Origin: Flavobacterium piscisymbiosum
GTDB lineage: Bacteria > Bacteroidota > Bacteroidia > Flavobacteriales > Flavobacteriaceae
NCBI RefSeq assembly: GCF_020905295.1
Contig: NZ_JAJJMM010000001.1
Location: 1,612,001-1,676,000 of the forward strand
DNA length: 64,000 nucleotides
Direction of reading: 5' to 3'
The position numbers and the translations under genes were made by a program. The notes under the pieces were generated by a model. That model was not told the DNA's origin, searched no databases, and saw only the letters and a program-made list of their open reading frames with translations. Below are positions 1-9,295 of the stretch, piece by piece (position 1 is the stretch's first letter; every line of letters starts with the position of its first letter).

Positions 1-1260
1 TATTGCAGATTTACCAGATTTTGGTTCTAATGAATAAATTGTTCCCGGAGTTGTGTAATTTGTAAAGCTGTAATACAACGTTTTTTCGTCTTTTTTACCT
101 CCAAATCCACCTGCAGTTCCTACAGCAGGAAGTTTGATTTCGCGAATAAGTTTACCACTGTAATCATATTGTTGTACAAATGAAACAGCATCTTTTGTGT
201 AATTAGCGAAGAAAAATCCACCACCGGTTGAAGGTGATAAGATGTTTTGAGTTTCTTTGATAAAATCTTTCCAGTTTTCAGGTTTTGGATTGCTTATATC
301 AACAGTAACAACACGTGTATTTGGCGCATTTAAGTCAGTTTCGATAAACAATTTAGTTCCTTCATTCTCGATAATCTGATTGCTGCTGTTAAAATTATCT
401 ACAATCGTTACAATCGGACTATTTGCTTTGGTTAAATCTTTGATATATAATTCGTTTCCGTAAGTAGAATTAGCAGCAGAGATTACCAAATATTTATCAT
501 CTTCGGTAACATAACCACCTATGTATCTTCTTTTTTGATCGGCACCAAAAATAACTTTGTCTTCTTTTTGAGAAGTTCCAAGCTTGTGGTAATACAATTT
601 ATGCTGATCTGTTTTTGCAGATAATTCACTTCCTTTTGGTTTGTCGTAGCTAGAGTAATAAAACCCTTCGTTTCCGTGCCATGCAACACCACTAAATTTT
701 ACATCTACCAGAGTATCTTCGATAGCTTTTTTAGACAAAGCATCAATAATGATTACTTTTCTCCAGTCACTTCCACCTTCTGAAATAGCGTAAGCAGCTT
801 TATTTCCATCTTTAGAAAAATTTAAACCACCAAGAGATGTAGTTCCGTCTTTAGAGAAAGTATTTGGATCTAAGAAAACTTCTTCTTTTCCATCTTTTCC
901 TTTTCTGTAAATAACCGACTGATTCTGAAGTCCGTTGTTTTTAGAATAATAAGTAAATTTCCCTTCTACAAACGGAGCGCTGATTTTCTCATAATTCCAA
1001 AGTTTTTCCATTCGTTTTTTAAGTTCTTCACGAAACGGAATTTTATCCAAGTACCCGTAAGTAACCTCATTTTGAGCCTTTACCCAGGCACCGGTTTCAG
1101 CTGATTTATCATCTTCAAGCCAACGATAAGGATCGCTTACTTTTGTATCAAAATAGACGTCAACTGTTTCGCCTTTTTTGCTTTCGGGATATTGAATTTT
1201 ATTCTGCCCAAATGAAATTCCTGCAGTTGTAATTGCCATTATAAGAAATGTTTTTTTCAT
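1..1260 (-). CDS. Prolyl oligopeptidase family serine peptidase (S9A), N-terminal part
   Basis: The frame is open from an ATG at 1260 to the window edge, so about 420 residues are present and the C-terminus is missing. The translation starts with a short Sec signal (MKKTFLIMAITTAGISFGQ) and then YPESKKGETVDVYFDTKVSDPYRWLED, cut here to the diagnostic VxDPYRWLED signature of the S9A N-terminus. The rest visible here is beta-propeller; the catalytic Ser-Asp-His domain lies outside the window. The family cleaves short peptides after proline; a signal peptide implies a periplasmic enzyme. A TATTTTTG -7 box (reverse strand of 1283-1290) lies just upstream. The family call is firm; the substrate is unknown. 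Confidence 0.9.
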   Translation of the reverse strand, partial: MKKTFLIMAITTAGISFGQNKIQYPESKKGETVDVYFDTKVSDPYRWLEDDKSAETGAWVKAQNEVTYGYLDKIPFREELKKRMEKLWNYEKISAPFVEGKFTYYSKNNGLQNQSVIYRKGKDGKEEVFLDPNTFSKDGTTSLGGLNFSKDGNKAAYAISEGGSDWRKVIIIDALSKKAIEDTLVDVKFSGVAWHGNEGFYYSSYDKPKGSELSAKTDQHKLYYHKLGTSQKEDKVIFGADQKRRYIGGYVTEDDKYLVISAANSTYGNELYIKDLTKANSPIVTIVDNFNSSNQIIENEGTKLFIETDLNAPNTRVVTVDISNPKPENWKDFIKETQNILSPSTGGGFFFANYTKDAVSFVQQYDYSGKLIREIKLPAVGTAGGFGGKKDEKTLYYSFTNYTTPGTIYSLEPKSGKSAI

Positions 1261-1282
1261 AGTTTAAGTTTAACAGTTGTCA

Positions 1283-1290
1283 CAAAAATA
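1283..1290 (-). promoter_or_regulatory. -7 promoter box of the prolyl oligopeptidase gene
   Basis: TATTTTTG on the minus strand matches the Bacteroidota -7 consensus TAnnTTTG, 23 bases before the ATG. No well-spaced TTG -33 element is seen. Confidence 0.45.
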
Positions 1291-1314
1291 GCGTTTTTTG
1301 TTAGATCAATACTT

Positions 1315-1600
1315 ATTTAACCGCAAAGTCCGCAAAGATTTTATTTAATAATGCTTTAAAAAAATACAAAGTTCGCAAAGGCTGAAATCAACATATTGGC
1401 TTTGCGAACTTTGCGTTTTTACAAGATCAAGCATGTATAAGAAACCTTGCGTTCTTTGCTGTAAAAATTAATCTGTTTTTAGGTTAAAATGAGAAATCAA
1501 TACAAAGCTTTGCGGACTTTGTATTTTTAAAAGATCAAGCATATATAAAAGCTTTGCGTTAAAATTTTAAATAACGCAAAGCTTAATTAAATAAACCACG
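1315..1600. repeat. Intergenic inverted-repeat cluster of the 'CCGCAAAG' family
   Basis: The 408-base gap holds alternating direct and reverse-complement versions of CCGCAAAGTCCGCAAAG and TTTGCGAACTTTGCG, plus twice the segment AAGATCAAGCATRTATAA. The arms can pair into long hairpins. The same family recurs near 13.1, 24.3, 31.4, 52.4-52.8 and 53.1 kb. No reading frame is supported here. Confidence 0.8.
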
Positions 1601-1668
1601 TAAGAAATACAAGTTTAACCAAAAACAAAATAAACAGATATCCTACTTACATGGTTTAATTAAAAAAA

Positions 1669-3876
1669 TTATAAGTTGAAGTTTACCCCCAATACAATGT
1701 TTCTTCCAATATTAGGAATCCCGTCTGTTTTTAATCTTGAAAGGTGAGCAATATATTTTTTATCGAATAAGTTGTTTCCGTTCAGGTTCACATCAAATGC
1801 GTGTTTGCCTAATTTTACTGTCCCTCCAAAACCAAGATTTACCAATGTATATCCGTCTGAAGCGGTTTCAAAACCACTCACATTTTTCTGGGCAAAAGTT
1901 GATGAAACGTTTAATGAAGCATAACCTTCTTCAAACCAGTTATTGATTTTAAATTCGGTTCTTAAAGTATTGTTCCAGTTGTTAGCAGGAATCAAAGGCA
2001 AATAATCATTGTTTGCTTTTTTACCTGTTACGGTTTCAAAACTCGTTTCAAAATGCAACCAATCCAATGGATGAGGATGAAAGTGTAAACCAACTTCACC
2101 ACCATATAATTTAGCATTGTCCTGAACATAAGCAAAAACATCATTGTCATCGCGAACTTCTCCCGTTGGCGAAGTGAAGATATAATTGTTTACATGATTG
2201 TAAAATCCGTTGATGAAGAATTCAAAATGCGTGTTTTTGTACTCTAAATTCAAATCAGTCTGAACGTTTTGTTCTGTTTTTAAAGCAGCATTTCCAATTT
2301 CGTATCGGTTTGTTCCTTCGTGAACCCCGTTTGAAGTTAGCTCAGCTAAATTTGGAGCTCTAAATCCAGTTGCTACATTCAATCGAAGTGTCAATGGTTC
2401 TGCCAGTTTTGTTTTATATCCCAAAGAAGCATTAAAGCTATCAAAAGATCGGTCAAGAGGCAGAAAGTAACCTTCTTCACCTTCAGTTCCATGCGCTATT
2501 GAAGTAATATTTCGGTTGTCAAAACGTAATCCGGCTTGTAAAACACTATTGTCCCATTCGTAATTTGCAGTTCCAAAAACACCAAAGTCATTCGTAGTAG
2601 CATCAGGAATCAGGTATTCTTCGCCTGAATTTTTATTTGTTTGATGCATTCCCTGAACTCCTAAAATCGTTTCAATTTTACCTAATTTAGGAAAATGATA
2701 CTTGGCATTATAGTTAAAAGTATTCAGTTTCATGTGAAGAGAAGCTTCGTTGCTGTCTTCAAATTCGCTTCGGTCATTGGCGATATAGCCTAAATCAACA
2801 TCTAATTTCGAATTCTCAAAAAAGATAACGTTGTTTAAACTCAATAAATGATTGAAAATTCCTTGTCTTGGGAACTCTGTATTTTTACTTGTAGATTGTT
2901 CTCCAATTCCATTATCCGGCATTCCAAGATCAAGTTTATTGTAGTTATATCTTAAAACGCTTGAAAAACTAGAGTTACTGTAGCCAATTCCCGTTTTAAA
3001 ATCGGTTTCGTTGTAACGAGTGTTGGTTACGCGATCGCCATCGGCAATTTTGTAATCAGAGTGCGTGTTGAAACTTCCGCGAATAAGAAATTTCCAGTTA
3101 TCAGTAGATGTTTTTAATCCAATAGAAGAATTGCTTCCTTGTGTATTCGTGAAATATTTTTGACTAAAATTGGCTTTGAAAGTATTCGCATCGGCAAATT
3201 TTTCAGGATTAAAATATAAAACTCCACCAAGTGCATCAGAACCATATAATAAAGAAGCAGGTCCTTTAATGACTTCAACACTTTCGATTCCGGCATCGTT
3301 TAAACCTAAACCATGTTCGTCTCCAAATTGCTGATTTTCGATACGAACACCTTGGGAATAAACCAAAACACGGTTTCCGCTCAATCCGCGAATTACCGGT
3401 TTCCCGATAGAAGTTCCCGTAGAAATTTGCGAAACTCCCGGAATTGTTGCCAAACCTTCTATTAAAGTTGAAGTTCCTTTTTGCTGCAAAGTTTTGATGC
3501 TTTCATGCTCTACTTTCATTACGTTTTGCGATTGCAATTTGTTGAAAGGTGTAGAAACCACTACTTCATCCATTTCAAAAACAGATTCGGTAAGCGTTAT
3601 GTCGATAGTGTTTTCTTTTAATAACTTAGAAATTGATTTACTTTGAGTGGTGAATCCAACAAAAGTAAAAGTAAGTCGGAAACTTCCGTTTGGAAGATTC
3701 TTAAATTCATATTTCCCGTTTTGATCCGTCGTGGTTCCTTTGTGCAATTCCGGCGCATATACAGAAACGTTGGCCAATGGCTGGTTTTCAAGATTGGTTA
3801 CCGTTCCTGAAACCGAATTTTGAGCAGAAAGAATGCCCGAAAACCCTAAAATAAGGGCTAATATTATTTTTTTCAT
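1669..3876 (-). CDS. TonB-dependent outer-membrane receptor, possibly for a metal
   Basis: 735 residues. A signal peptide (to about residue 19) is followed by a CarboxypepD_reg-like domain (about 20-95, SVSGTVTNLENQPLANVSVY), a plug domain (about 105-225, with LIEGLATIPGVSQ and GPASLLYGSDALGG) and a 22-strand-type barrel ending in a terminal hydrophobic residue (GVNFNL). Such receptors import ligands across the outer membrane using TonB-ExbBD energy. The barrel has His-containing loops (HQTNKNSGEE, LHFHPHPLDWLHFE), and the neighbour upstream on the same strand encodes a His/Cys-rich protein. This context suggests a zinc- or copper-linked receptor, but that is inference. The receptor class itself is certain. 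Confidence 0.93.
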   Translation of the reverse strand: MKKIILALILGFSGILSAQNSVSGTVTNLENQPLANVSVYAPELHKGTTTDQNGKYEFKNLPNGSFRLTFTFVGFTTQSKSISKLLKENTIDITLTESVFEMDEVVVSTPFNKLQSQNVMKVEHESIKTLQQKGTSTLIEGLATIPGVSQISTGTSIGKPVIRGLSGNRVLVYSQGVRIENQQFGDEHGLGLNDAGIESVEVIKGPASLLYGSDALGGVLYFNPEKFADANTFKANFSQKYFTNTQGSNSSIGLKTSTDNWKFLIRGSFNTHSDYKIADGDRVTNTRYNETDFKTGIGYSNSSFSSVLRYNYNKLDLGMPDNGIGEQSTSKNTEFPRQGIFNHLLSLNNVIFFENSKLDVDLGYIANDRSEFEDSNEASLHMKLNTFNYNAKYHFPKLGKIETILGVQGMHQTNKNSGEEYLIPDATTNDFGVFGTANYEWDNSVLQAGLRFDNRNITSIAHGTEGEEGYFLPLDRSFDSFNASLGYKTKLAEPLTLRLNVATGFRAPNLAELTSNGVHEGTNRYEIGNAALKTEQNVQTDLNLEYKNTHFEFFINGFYNHVNNYIFTSPTGEVRDDNDVFAYVQDNAKLYGGEVGLHFHPHPLDWLHFETSFETVTGKKANNDYLPLIPANNWNNTLRTEFKINNWFEEGYASLNVSSTFAQKNVSGFETASDGYTLVNLGFGGTVKLGKHAFDVNLNGNNLFDKKYIAHLSRLKTDGIPNIGRNIVLGVNFNL

Positions 3877-4037
3877 TTGAAAATGATGCTATAGTTAATT
3901 GGAATTTGTCCTTTAAAACAAAAACTAAAAAGAATAGTAAAATTTGCCGACCCTGAACATTTCAGAATGGGGAAATCGACTAATTTTTTTGAATTAGATT
4001 TAAAAAAGAGTTTGATTTTATTTCGATGATTTCGAAA

Positions 4038-4391
4038 CTAAGAAACTAGAGCTGAGGGCGGACCGCGTAATTGATACGGGTTTTCTGAAATTGAAAATAT
4101 TTTTTCTGAAAGAGAGAAAAAATAAGGGATTTCATAATTGAAAGTATGAAATTCAAAAGCAAATTGTTCTGGTACAATATAACTTCCAAAAACAAAATGA
4201 CAAACAAAACAAACATCGTAATCGTGATGCTGATGCGTTATTTCGCCATTTGGGTCATTATAGTTATGATGACACTGTTTTTCTGAAAGTTGCTTTACAA
4301 TATGCTCATAACTGTGTATCGACTGAAACAATATTGAGAACAATACTGTCAGAGCCAAAGAAACACTTAATATGAGTTGCTTTCTTTTCAT
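4038..4391 (-). CDS. Small His/Cys-rich exported protein upstream of the TonB receptor
   Basis: About 117 residues from ATG 4391 (an upstream TTG at 4400 is also in frame but less likely). It has an N-terminal hydrophobic segment (LILSVSLALTVLFSILFQSIHS), then a dense His/Cys cluster: CHHNYNDPNGEITHQHHDYDV followed by CFVCHF, and a C-terminus RGPPSALVS. It was not recognised as a characterised family. The cluster looks like a metal-binding site facing the periplasm. It lies 161 bases upstream of the TonB receptor on the same strand, so the two probably act together. A TACCTTTG box (reverse strand of 4398-4405) is so close to the ATG that the transcript would be nearly leaderless. Confidence 0.75.
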   Translation of the reverse strand: MKRKQLILSVSLALTVLFSILFQSIHSYEHIVKQLSEKQCHHNYNDPNGEITHQHHDYDVCFVCHFVFGSYIVPEQFAFEFHTFNYEIPYFFSLSEKIFSISENPYQLRGPPSALVS

Positions 4392-4540
4392 TCGTGACAA
4401 AGGTATAAAAGATCAAAGTAAAATCGATTTATTTTTTGAATTCTGTTCTTGATTTGATGAAAAAAGTGCAACGAATGATTTTATTCTTCATGAAAAAGAG
4501 AATAATTGCGATCTAATTGCATCCTGAACTAGCATTATAT

Positions 4541-4548
4541 TATATTTG
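4541..4548 (+). promoter_or_regulatory. -7 promoter box of the outer-membrane barrel gene
   Basis: TATATTTG matches TAnnTTTG; a TTG at 4517-4519 lies 21 bases upstream, slightly longer than the optimal 19. The ATG at 4613 follows 65 bases later. Confidence 0.5.
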
Positions 4549-4612
4549 TAAGTAAAATAAATCTACTCTAAAAAACGTTTACTTGAAAAACTCTTTAAAA
4601 CCAAAATACGAT

Positions 4613-5320
4613 ATGCGATTACTTTTTAGTTGTTTGTTTTTAGTATCGTTTTTCAATTCTTTTGCGCAAGATGAGAAGCCGGAGATAAAGCCTATCGTAA
4701 AAATCGATTCTTTATATCGTGAAGATCAGTTTTATTTTTCGGTTACTTATAATCTTTTGGTTCAGGCGCCGTCCGGTTTAAAACAGGATAAATTTTCAGC
4801 AGGACTTTCTGCGGGTTTTTTGCGTGATATGCCCATCAATAAAACAAGAACTATTGCAATTGCAGCAGGTTTAGGTTTGAGTTATCAGAATTTTTATCAA
4901 AACCTGACCATTTCAAAATCTCAGGATGGAGCGCAAATTTATGGTGTAAATGGCTATGGCGAATTTGTGTCGAATAGATACAAACAGTATTCAGTTGACG
5001 TGCCAATTGAGTTTAGATGGAGAAGCTCAACTTATGAAAGTTACAAGTTTTGGAGAATTTACAGCGGATTAAAAATGAGTTATGTCTTCTCTAGTAAATC
5101 GATTTTGAAAGACGGAGAGGATACTTTTAAAATCTCTAACAATAAAGATGTCAATGAGTTTCAATACGGAGTTTATCTTTCGGCAGGTTATAATACCTGG
5201 AATGTGTATTGTTATTACGGACTAAATAGTTTGTTTGATAAATCGGTAAAAACTGTTTCTACAGGCGAAAGTATCGGAATGAAAGCCATGAATATTGGTT
5301 TGATTTTCTATATTTTATAA
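4613..5320 (+). CDS. Outer-membrane beta-barrel protein (porin/PorT-like)
   Basis: 235 residues from ATG 4613, chosen over an in-frame TTG at 4583 because a signal peptide starts exactly there (MRLLFSCLFLVSFFNSFAQ). The mature part alternates polar and hydrophobic residues as barrel strands do (FYFSVTYNLLV, TIAIAAGLGLSYQNFY, FQYGVYLSAGYNTWNVYCYYG) and ends in a hydrophobic strand (MNIGLIFYIL). It resembles the 'outer membrane protein beta-barrel domain' group that includes PorT of the type IX secretion system, but no PorT-specific neighbour is present. Role unknown. It converges with the following gene: the two stop codons overlap by 6 bases. Confidence 0.7.
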   Translation: MRLLFSCLFLVSFFNSFAQDEKPEIKPIVKIDSLYREDQFYFSVTYNLLVQAPSGLKQDKFSAGLSAGFLRDMPINKTRTIAIAAGLGLSYQNFYQNLTISKSQDGAQIYGVNGYGEFVSNRYKQYSVDVPIEFRWRSSTYESYKFWRIYSGLKMSYVFSSKSILKDGEDTFKISNNKDVNEFQYGVYLSAGYNTWNVYCYYGLNSLFDKSVKTVSTGESIGMKAMNIGLIFYIL

Positions 5321-5920
5321 CCACAAATACAAAAACAACAACTGCGGAACGATTCCTATAAATGTTCCAATCAATAATTCATTTGGCGAATGCGCTTCCA
5401 TTTCTAAACGAGAAGAGGCTACAACGCCCGTCATTAAAATCAAAAATGCAGCCCAATATGGATTTTGCATTTGAAGATGCATATTTAATCCGATAGCAAA
5501 AATGGTAAATCCGCTAATGGCCATCATGTGCAAGCTCGCTTTTATTTTAAACATAGAAAAAACCAAAGCCAAAATTGTACTAAACAAAGCTCCCAGAAAA
5601 AAGAAATGCAGCTCCGGGTAACGCGCAATAACAATGCTTCTTTTTACCAGTAAAATATATAAAAAGCACTGCAATACAAGCGGAATCTTACGCTGTGAAG
5701 TTTCATGAACCATCACTGATTTTACATGTCCTGTTGAACGAAGCAATAAGAAAAACAATATAGGTACTAAAATAGTAATGATCAGAATCTGGAATAAAAC
5801 ATAATATTTTTCCTGATTGGTAAAAGCTTCATTTTTGCAAAAAAGGTAAAATAAGGTGGCATACATCGAGATAAAAATCGGATGTAATATATACGAAAAT
5901 AAAGGAAGGATTCTTTTCAA
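5315..5920 (-). CDS. PAP2-like multi-pass membrane protein
   Basis: About 200 residues with six hydrophobic segments. Near the C-terminus, SSRLEMEAHSPNELLIGTFIG resembles the third motif of the PAP2 (type 2 phosphatidic acid phosphatase) family, SRxxxxxHxxxDvxxG, but the first motif KxxxxxxRP is not clear, so catalysis is uncertain. The open frame extends to a GTG at 5983, but a TATATTTG promoter box lies at 5951-5944 inside that extension and the extension is repeat DNA; the TTG at 5920 is therefore the likelier start. The first residues remain uncertain. Confidence 0.65.
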   Translation of the reverse strand: MKRILPLFSYILHPIFISMYATLFYLFCKNEAFTNQEKYYVLFQILIITILVPILFFLLLRSTGHVKSVMVHETSQRKIPLVLQCFLYILLVKRSIVIARYPELHFFFLGALFSTILALVFSMFKIKASLHMMAISGFTIFAIGLNMHLQMQNPYWAAFLILMTGVVASSRLEMEAHSPNELLIGTFIGIVPQLLFLYLWL

Positions 5921-5969
5921 AACGTTGTATTTAGTGGTGTTAGCAAATATAAACAAATAATGTTTTTTT

Positions 5970-6168
5970 GCCACGAATTGCACAAATTAGCACGAATTTT
6001 AATTTGGGGTCAATTTTTAAATCTCATACGTATCTGTTTCACGCAGATTTTGCAGATCTAAGCTGATTTTTGATAAGAACAAATCTTCGCGTATCTGTTT
6101 AAATCAGCAAAATCTGCGTGAAAAAAAACCACAAAGAATTAGTGGAAATTTGTGCAATTCATGGCAAA
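5970..6168. repeat. Nested intergenic inverted repeat
   Basis: Outer arms GCCACGAATTGCACAAATTA (5970 onward) and its near reverse complement near 6141-6165 enclose inner arms TTTCACGCAGATTTTGCAGA (6037 onward) and AAATCAGCAAAATCTGCGTG (6101-6120). Both families recur elsewhere in the window, alone or nested. Confidence 0.8.
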
Positions 6169-6200
6169 CCTTTTTTTAAATTTGACAAAAAGAATTTTCA

Positions 6201-8672
6201 ATGAGCATAAACTTAAAAAGCCTTATCCCGGTTCTTGATGCCGAATGGATTGGCTCAGAAACTGATGTTTTTATTAATCATATTTCAATCGATAGCCGTT
6301 CTTTACAAAACGGATCTGAAACTTTGTTTATTGCCTTATCAGGTGTTAATAATGATGCTCATTTGTATATTGAGGAGTTGATTGCGCAGGGTGTTCAAAA
6401 CTTTGTAGTGCAGTATATTCCAGAAAATTGTGCCGGAAAAGCCAATTTTATAGTTGTTAAAAACAGCTTGAAAGCGCTACAACAGTTAGCGGGTTATTAT
6501 CGTAATATTTTCGATTTTCCCATTATCGGACTAACCGGAAGTAACGGTAAAACAATAGTAAAAGAATGGCTTAATTTCTTGTTAAGCCCTGATTTTAATA
6601 TTATCAGAAGCCCTAAAAGTTATAATTCTCAGGTAGGAGTTCCCTTGTCTGTATTGGCGATTAATGAAAAACATAATTTAGGGATTTTCGAAGCCGGAAT
6701 TTCTACGGTGAACGAAATGGTAAATCTGGAGAAAATGATCAAACCCACAATTGGCGTACTTACGAATATAGGAAGTGCACACGACGAGGGGTTTTTGAAT
6801 TTAGTGCAAAAGATTGACGAAAAATTAATTTTATTCAAAGACTGTCCGTTAATAATTTATCAAAAAAACGAAATTGTAGATTCTTGTTTGTCGCAGTTTG
6901 TAGCCGAATATATGATGCATCCAAGAACTCTTTTTTCCTGGAGTTTTACAGATGCTTCTGCAGATGTTTTTATTCTGAAAAAAGAAAATAAAAGCGATTC
7001 AACACATATTAAATACCAATATAAAGAGGAAGTTTTTAGTTTAGAAATTCCTTTTAGTGATACAGCTTCTATAGAAAATGCCATTTCCTGTTTGGTAGTT
7101 TTATTGTATTTAAAATACGATTCAGAGACGATTCAAAATAGATTTGAGCGTTTGTATCCCGTGCATATGCGTCTGGAAGTTAAAAACGGAATCAATAATT
7201 GCAGCATAATTGATGATAGTTACAGTTCAGATTTTGAATCGCTTACAATTGCTTTGGATTTTTTAGAAAGTCAAAAGAAAAAGAACGCTTCAAAAACGAT
7301 TATTCTGTCTGATATTGTTCAGAGCGGATTTTCTAACGAAGAATTATATTCGAAAGTAGGACAATTAGTTGCAGATAATAAAATTAATAGAGTAATAGGA
7401 ATTGGAACCACAATTTCGGCTTTTAAGTCTAAATTTTCTAATGTTGTTACTTTTCAAAATACTGCTGAATTTATTGGTCAGATCGAAAGTTTGAATTTCG
7501 AAAATGAAACTATTTTAGTAAAAGGTGCCAGATCATTTCAGTTCGAAGAAATTGTGTCGCTGCTCGAAGAGAAAACGCATGAAACAGTTCTTGAAATCAA
7601 TCTGAACTCTATTGGTTATAACCTGAATTATTACAAATCAAAATTAGCCAATAACGTAAAGTTGATGGTAATGGTAAAAGCGTTTGGCTATGGTAACGGA
7701 GGCTTGGAAATTGCCAAATTACTCGAACATCATAAAGTAGATTACTTAGGTGTGGCTTTCGCCGATGAAGGAATCTCACTTAAAAATGGCGGAATAAAAC
7801 TGCCTATCATGGTATTGAATCCTGAATCGACCAGTTTTCCTTCGATTATTCAGTACAATCTTGAGCCTGAAATTTATAGTGTAAAAGGCTTGAAAGCTTT
7901 CCTGAAAATTGCCAGAGAAAAGAATTTAAAAGACTTCCCGATTCATATCAAATTAGATACAGGAATGCATCGTTTGGGTTTTGAAGAAAATACGCTCGAC
8001 GAATTGATTCAGACTTTAAAAGGCAATTCGACCGTAAAAGTAAAAAGTGTTTTGTCGCATTTAGCCACAAGCGATGAATTGCAGCATTATGATTTTGTGA
8101 TTTCTCAGATTAATTTATTCGAAAAACTGTCGTCGAGATTAATTTCAGAATTAAATATAAATCCTATTCGCCATATTCTAAACACATCCGGAATTAGCAA
8201 TTTCCCTGATGCGCAATACAATATGGTACGTTTAGGAATTGGTTTGTACGGAGTTTCAAACGATCCGGCAGAACAAAAATATCTGGAAAACGTAGGTACA
8301 TTAAAATCGATTATTTCTCAGGTTCGTACCATTCCTTCCGGAGACAGCGTAGGTTACGGACGTCGTTTTATGGCTGAGAAAGAAACTAAAATTGCGACAA
8401 TACCAATAGGTTATGCTGATGGAATTTCTCGTTTATGGGGAAATCAGGTGGGTTATGTGGTTATTAAAAATCAAAAAGCCTCTATTGTAGGCAGCGTTTG
8501 TATGGATATGCTCATGGTAGATGTAAGTCATATTGATTGTAAAGAAGGCGATTCGGTTGTTATTTTCGGCGAAAGCCCAACAGTTATAGAGATGGCTGCA
8601 GCACTAAAAACCATTCCGTATGAAATTATGACAAGCATCTCGCAACGCGTAAAAAGAGTATTTTTTAGATAG
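6201..8672 (+). CDS. murF-alr: Bifunctional MurF ligase / alanine racemase
   Basis: 823 residues fusing two peptidoglycan-precursor enzymes of the cytoplasm. Residues about 1-440 are MurF, which adds D-Ala-D-Ala to UDP-MurNAc-tripeptide, with the P-loop GSNGKT (Lys117) and NSQVGVPLSVL. Residues about 450-823 are a fold-type III PLP alanine racemase with the PLP lysine in VMVKAFGYGNG (Lys493), the second catalytic tyrosine candidate in SVGYGRRF (Tyr719), and IPIGYADG and SVCMDMLMVDV. The fusion couples D-Ala supply to its use and is known across Bacteroidota. The P-loop and PLP site are both intact, so both halves look active. A TAAATTTG box at 6177-6184 sits just before the ATG. Confidence 0.96.
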   Translation: MSINLKSLIPVLDAEWIGSETDVFINHISIDSRSLQNGSETLFIALSGVNNDAHLYIEELIAQGVQNFVVQYIPENCAGKANFIVVKNSLKALQQLAGYYRNIFDFPIIGLTGSNGKTIVKEWLNFLLSPDFNIIRSPKSYNSQVGVPLSVLAINEKHNLGIFEAGISTVNEMVNLEKMIKPTIGVLTNIGSAHDEGFLNLVQKIDEKLILFKDCPLIIYQKNEIVDSCLSQFVAEYMMHPRTLFSWSFTDASADVFILKKENKSDSTHIKYQYKEEVFSLEIPFSDTASIENAISCLVVLLYLKYDSETIQNRFERLYPVHMRLEVKNGINNCSIIDDSYSSDFESLTIALDFLESQKKKNASKTIILSDIVQSGFSNEELYSKVGQLVADNKINRVIGIGTTISAFKSKFSNVVTFQNTAEFIGQIESLNFENETILVKGARSFQFEEIVSLLEEKTHETVLEINLNSIGYNLNYYKSKLANNVKLMVMVKAFGYGNGGLEIAKLLEHHKVDYLGVAFADEGISLKNGGIKLPIMVLNPESTSFPSIIQYNLEPEIYSVKGLKAFLKIAREKNLKDFPIHIKLDTGMHRLGFEENTLDELIQTLKGNSTVKVKSVLSHLATSDELQHYDFVISQINLFEKLSSRLISELNINPIRHILNTSGISNFPDAQYNMVRLGIGLYGVSNDPAEQKYLENVGTLKSIISQVRTIPSGDSVGYGRRFMAEKETKIATIPIGYADGISRLWGNQVGYVVIKNQKASIVGSVCMDMLMVDVSHIDCKEGDSVVIFGESPTVIEMAAALKTIPYEIMTSISQRVKRVFFR

Positions 8673-8738
8673 ATTTTGAAACTTTGCAGAAAATTCCGTA
8701 TTTTCGATATGAATTAATTTATAACTAAAAGAACAATT

Positions 8739-9122
8739 ATGGGGATGTTTTCAGAATTTAAGGAATTTGCAATGAAAGGCAACGTAGTCGATTTGGCTGT
8801 CGGTGTTATAATTGGAGCTGCTTTTGGTAAAATTGTGAGCTCATTAATTGAAAATGTAATTACGCCATTAATACTAAAACCGGCATTAGATGCAGCGCAT
8901 TTATCTACTATAGAAGAGCTAACGGCTTTTGGAGGTGTAAAATACGGTTTATTTCTTTCGGCAGTAATTAACTTTCTAATTGTTGCTTTTGTTTTATTCT
9001 TAATTATAAAAGGAATAAACCATGCAAAAAAGAAAGAAGTTCCAGCACCGGCTGCACCAGCAGGACCAACTCAGGAAGAATTGCTTATTCAGATTAGAGA
9101 TTTATTAAAAAATAAACAATAA
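8739..9122 (+). CDS. mscL: Large-conductance mechanosensitive channel
   Basis: 127 residues, normal for MscL. The N-terminal amphipathic stretch (MFSEFKEFAMKGN) leads into TM1 with the family signature VVDLAVGVIIGAAFGKIVSSL, then a periplasmic loop, TM2 (FLSAVINFLIVAFVLFLIIKGIN) and the charged C-terminal helix (QEELLIQIRDLLKNKQ). The channel opens at high membrane tension to release solutes during hypo-osmotic shock. It has its own promoter-like TTG-N20-TATTTTCG (8676-8706) and a terminator after the stop, so it is probably monocistronic. Confidence 0.97.
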   Translation: MGMFSEFKEFAMKGNVVDLAVGVIIGAAFGKIVSSLIENVITPLILKPALDAAHLSTIEELTAFGGVKYGLFLSAVINFLIVAFVLFLIIKGINHAKKKEVPAPAAPAGPTQEELLIQIRDLLKNKQ

Positions 9123-9149
9123 TATACTATACCGCTACACTAAGTCTAA

Positions 9150-9183
9150 CTTAACCGCTTCTTGATTGAGGCGGTTTTTTTTG
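9150..9183 (+). terminator. Rho-independent terminator of mscL
   Basis: Stem AACCGC/GCGGTT around a short loop followed by a T run. Confidence 0.8.
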
Positions 9184-9227
9184 TTTTTGTTTGTTTTATA
9201 ACATTTTGTTATTTTTTGTGAAGCACC

Positions 9228-9257
9228 TTGTTTTGACTTTTATATTGTATACTTTTG
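9228..9257 (+). promoter_or_regulatory. asd promoter
   Basis: TTG (9228-9230), exactly 19 bases, then TACTTTTG (9250-9257): a full match to the Bacteroidota sigma-A consensus, 38 bases before the ATG. Confidence 0.8.
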
Positions 9258-9295
9258 CATAGTAAATTAGATTAATTCATACTAAAGATATAAAA

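Noticed and set aside
4583..4612. TTG start for the outer-membrane barrel protein
   Set aside because: An ATG at 4613 begins exactly at a clean signal peptide; the extra ten residues would bury it.
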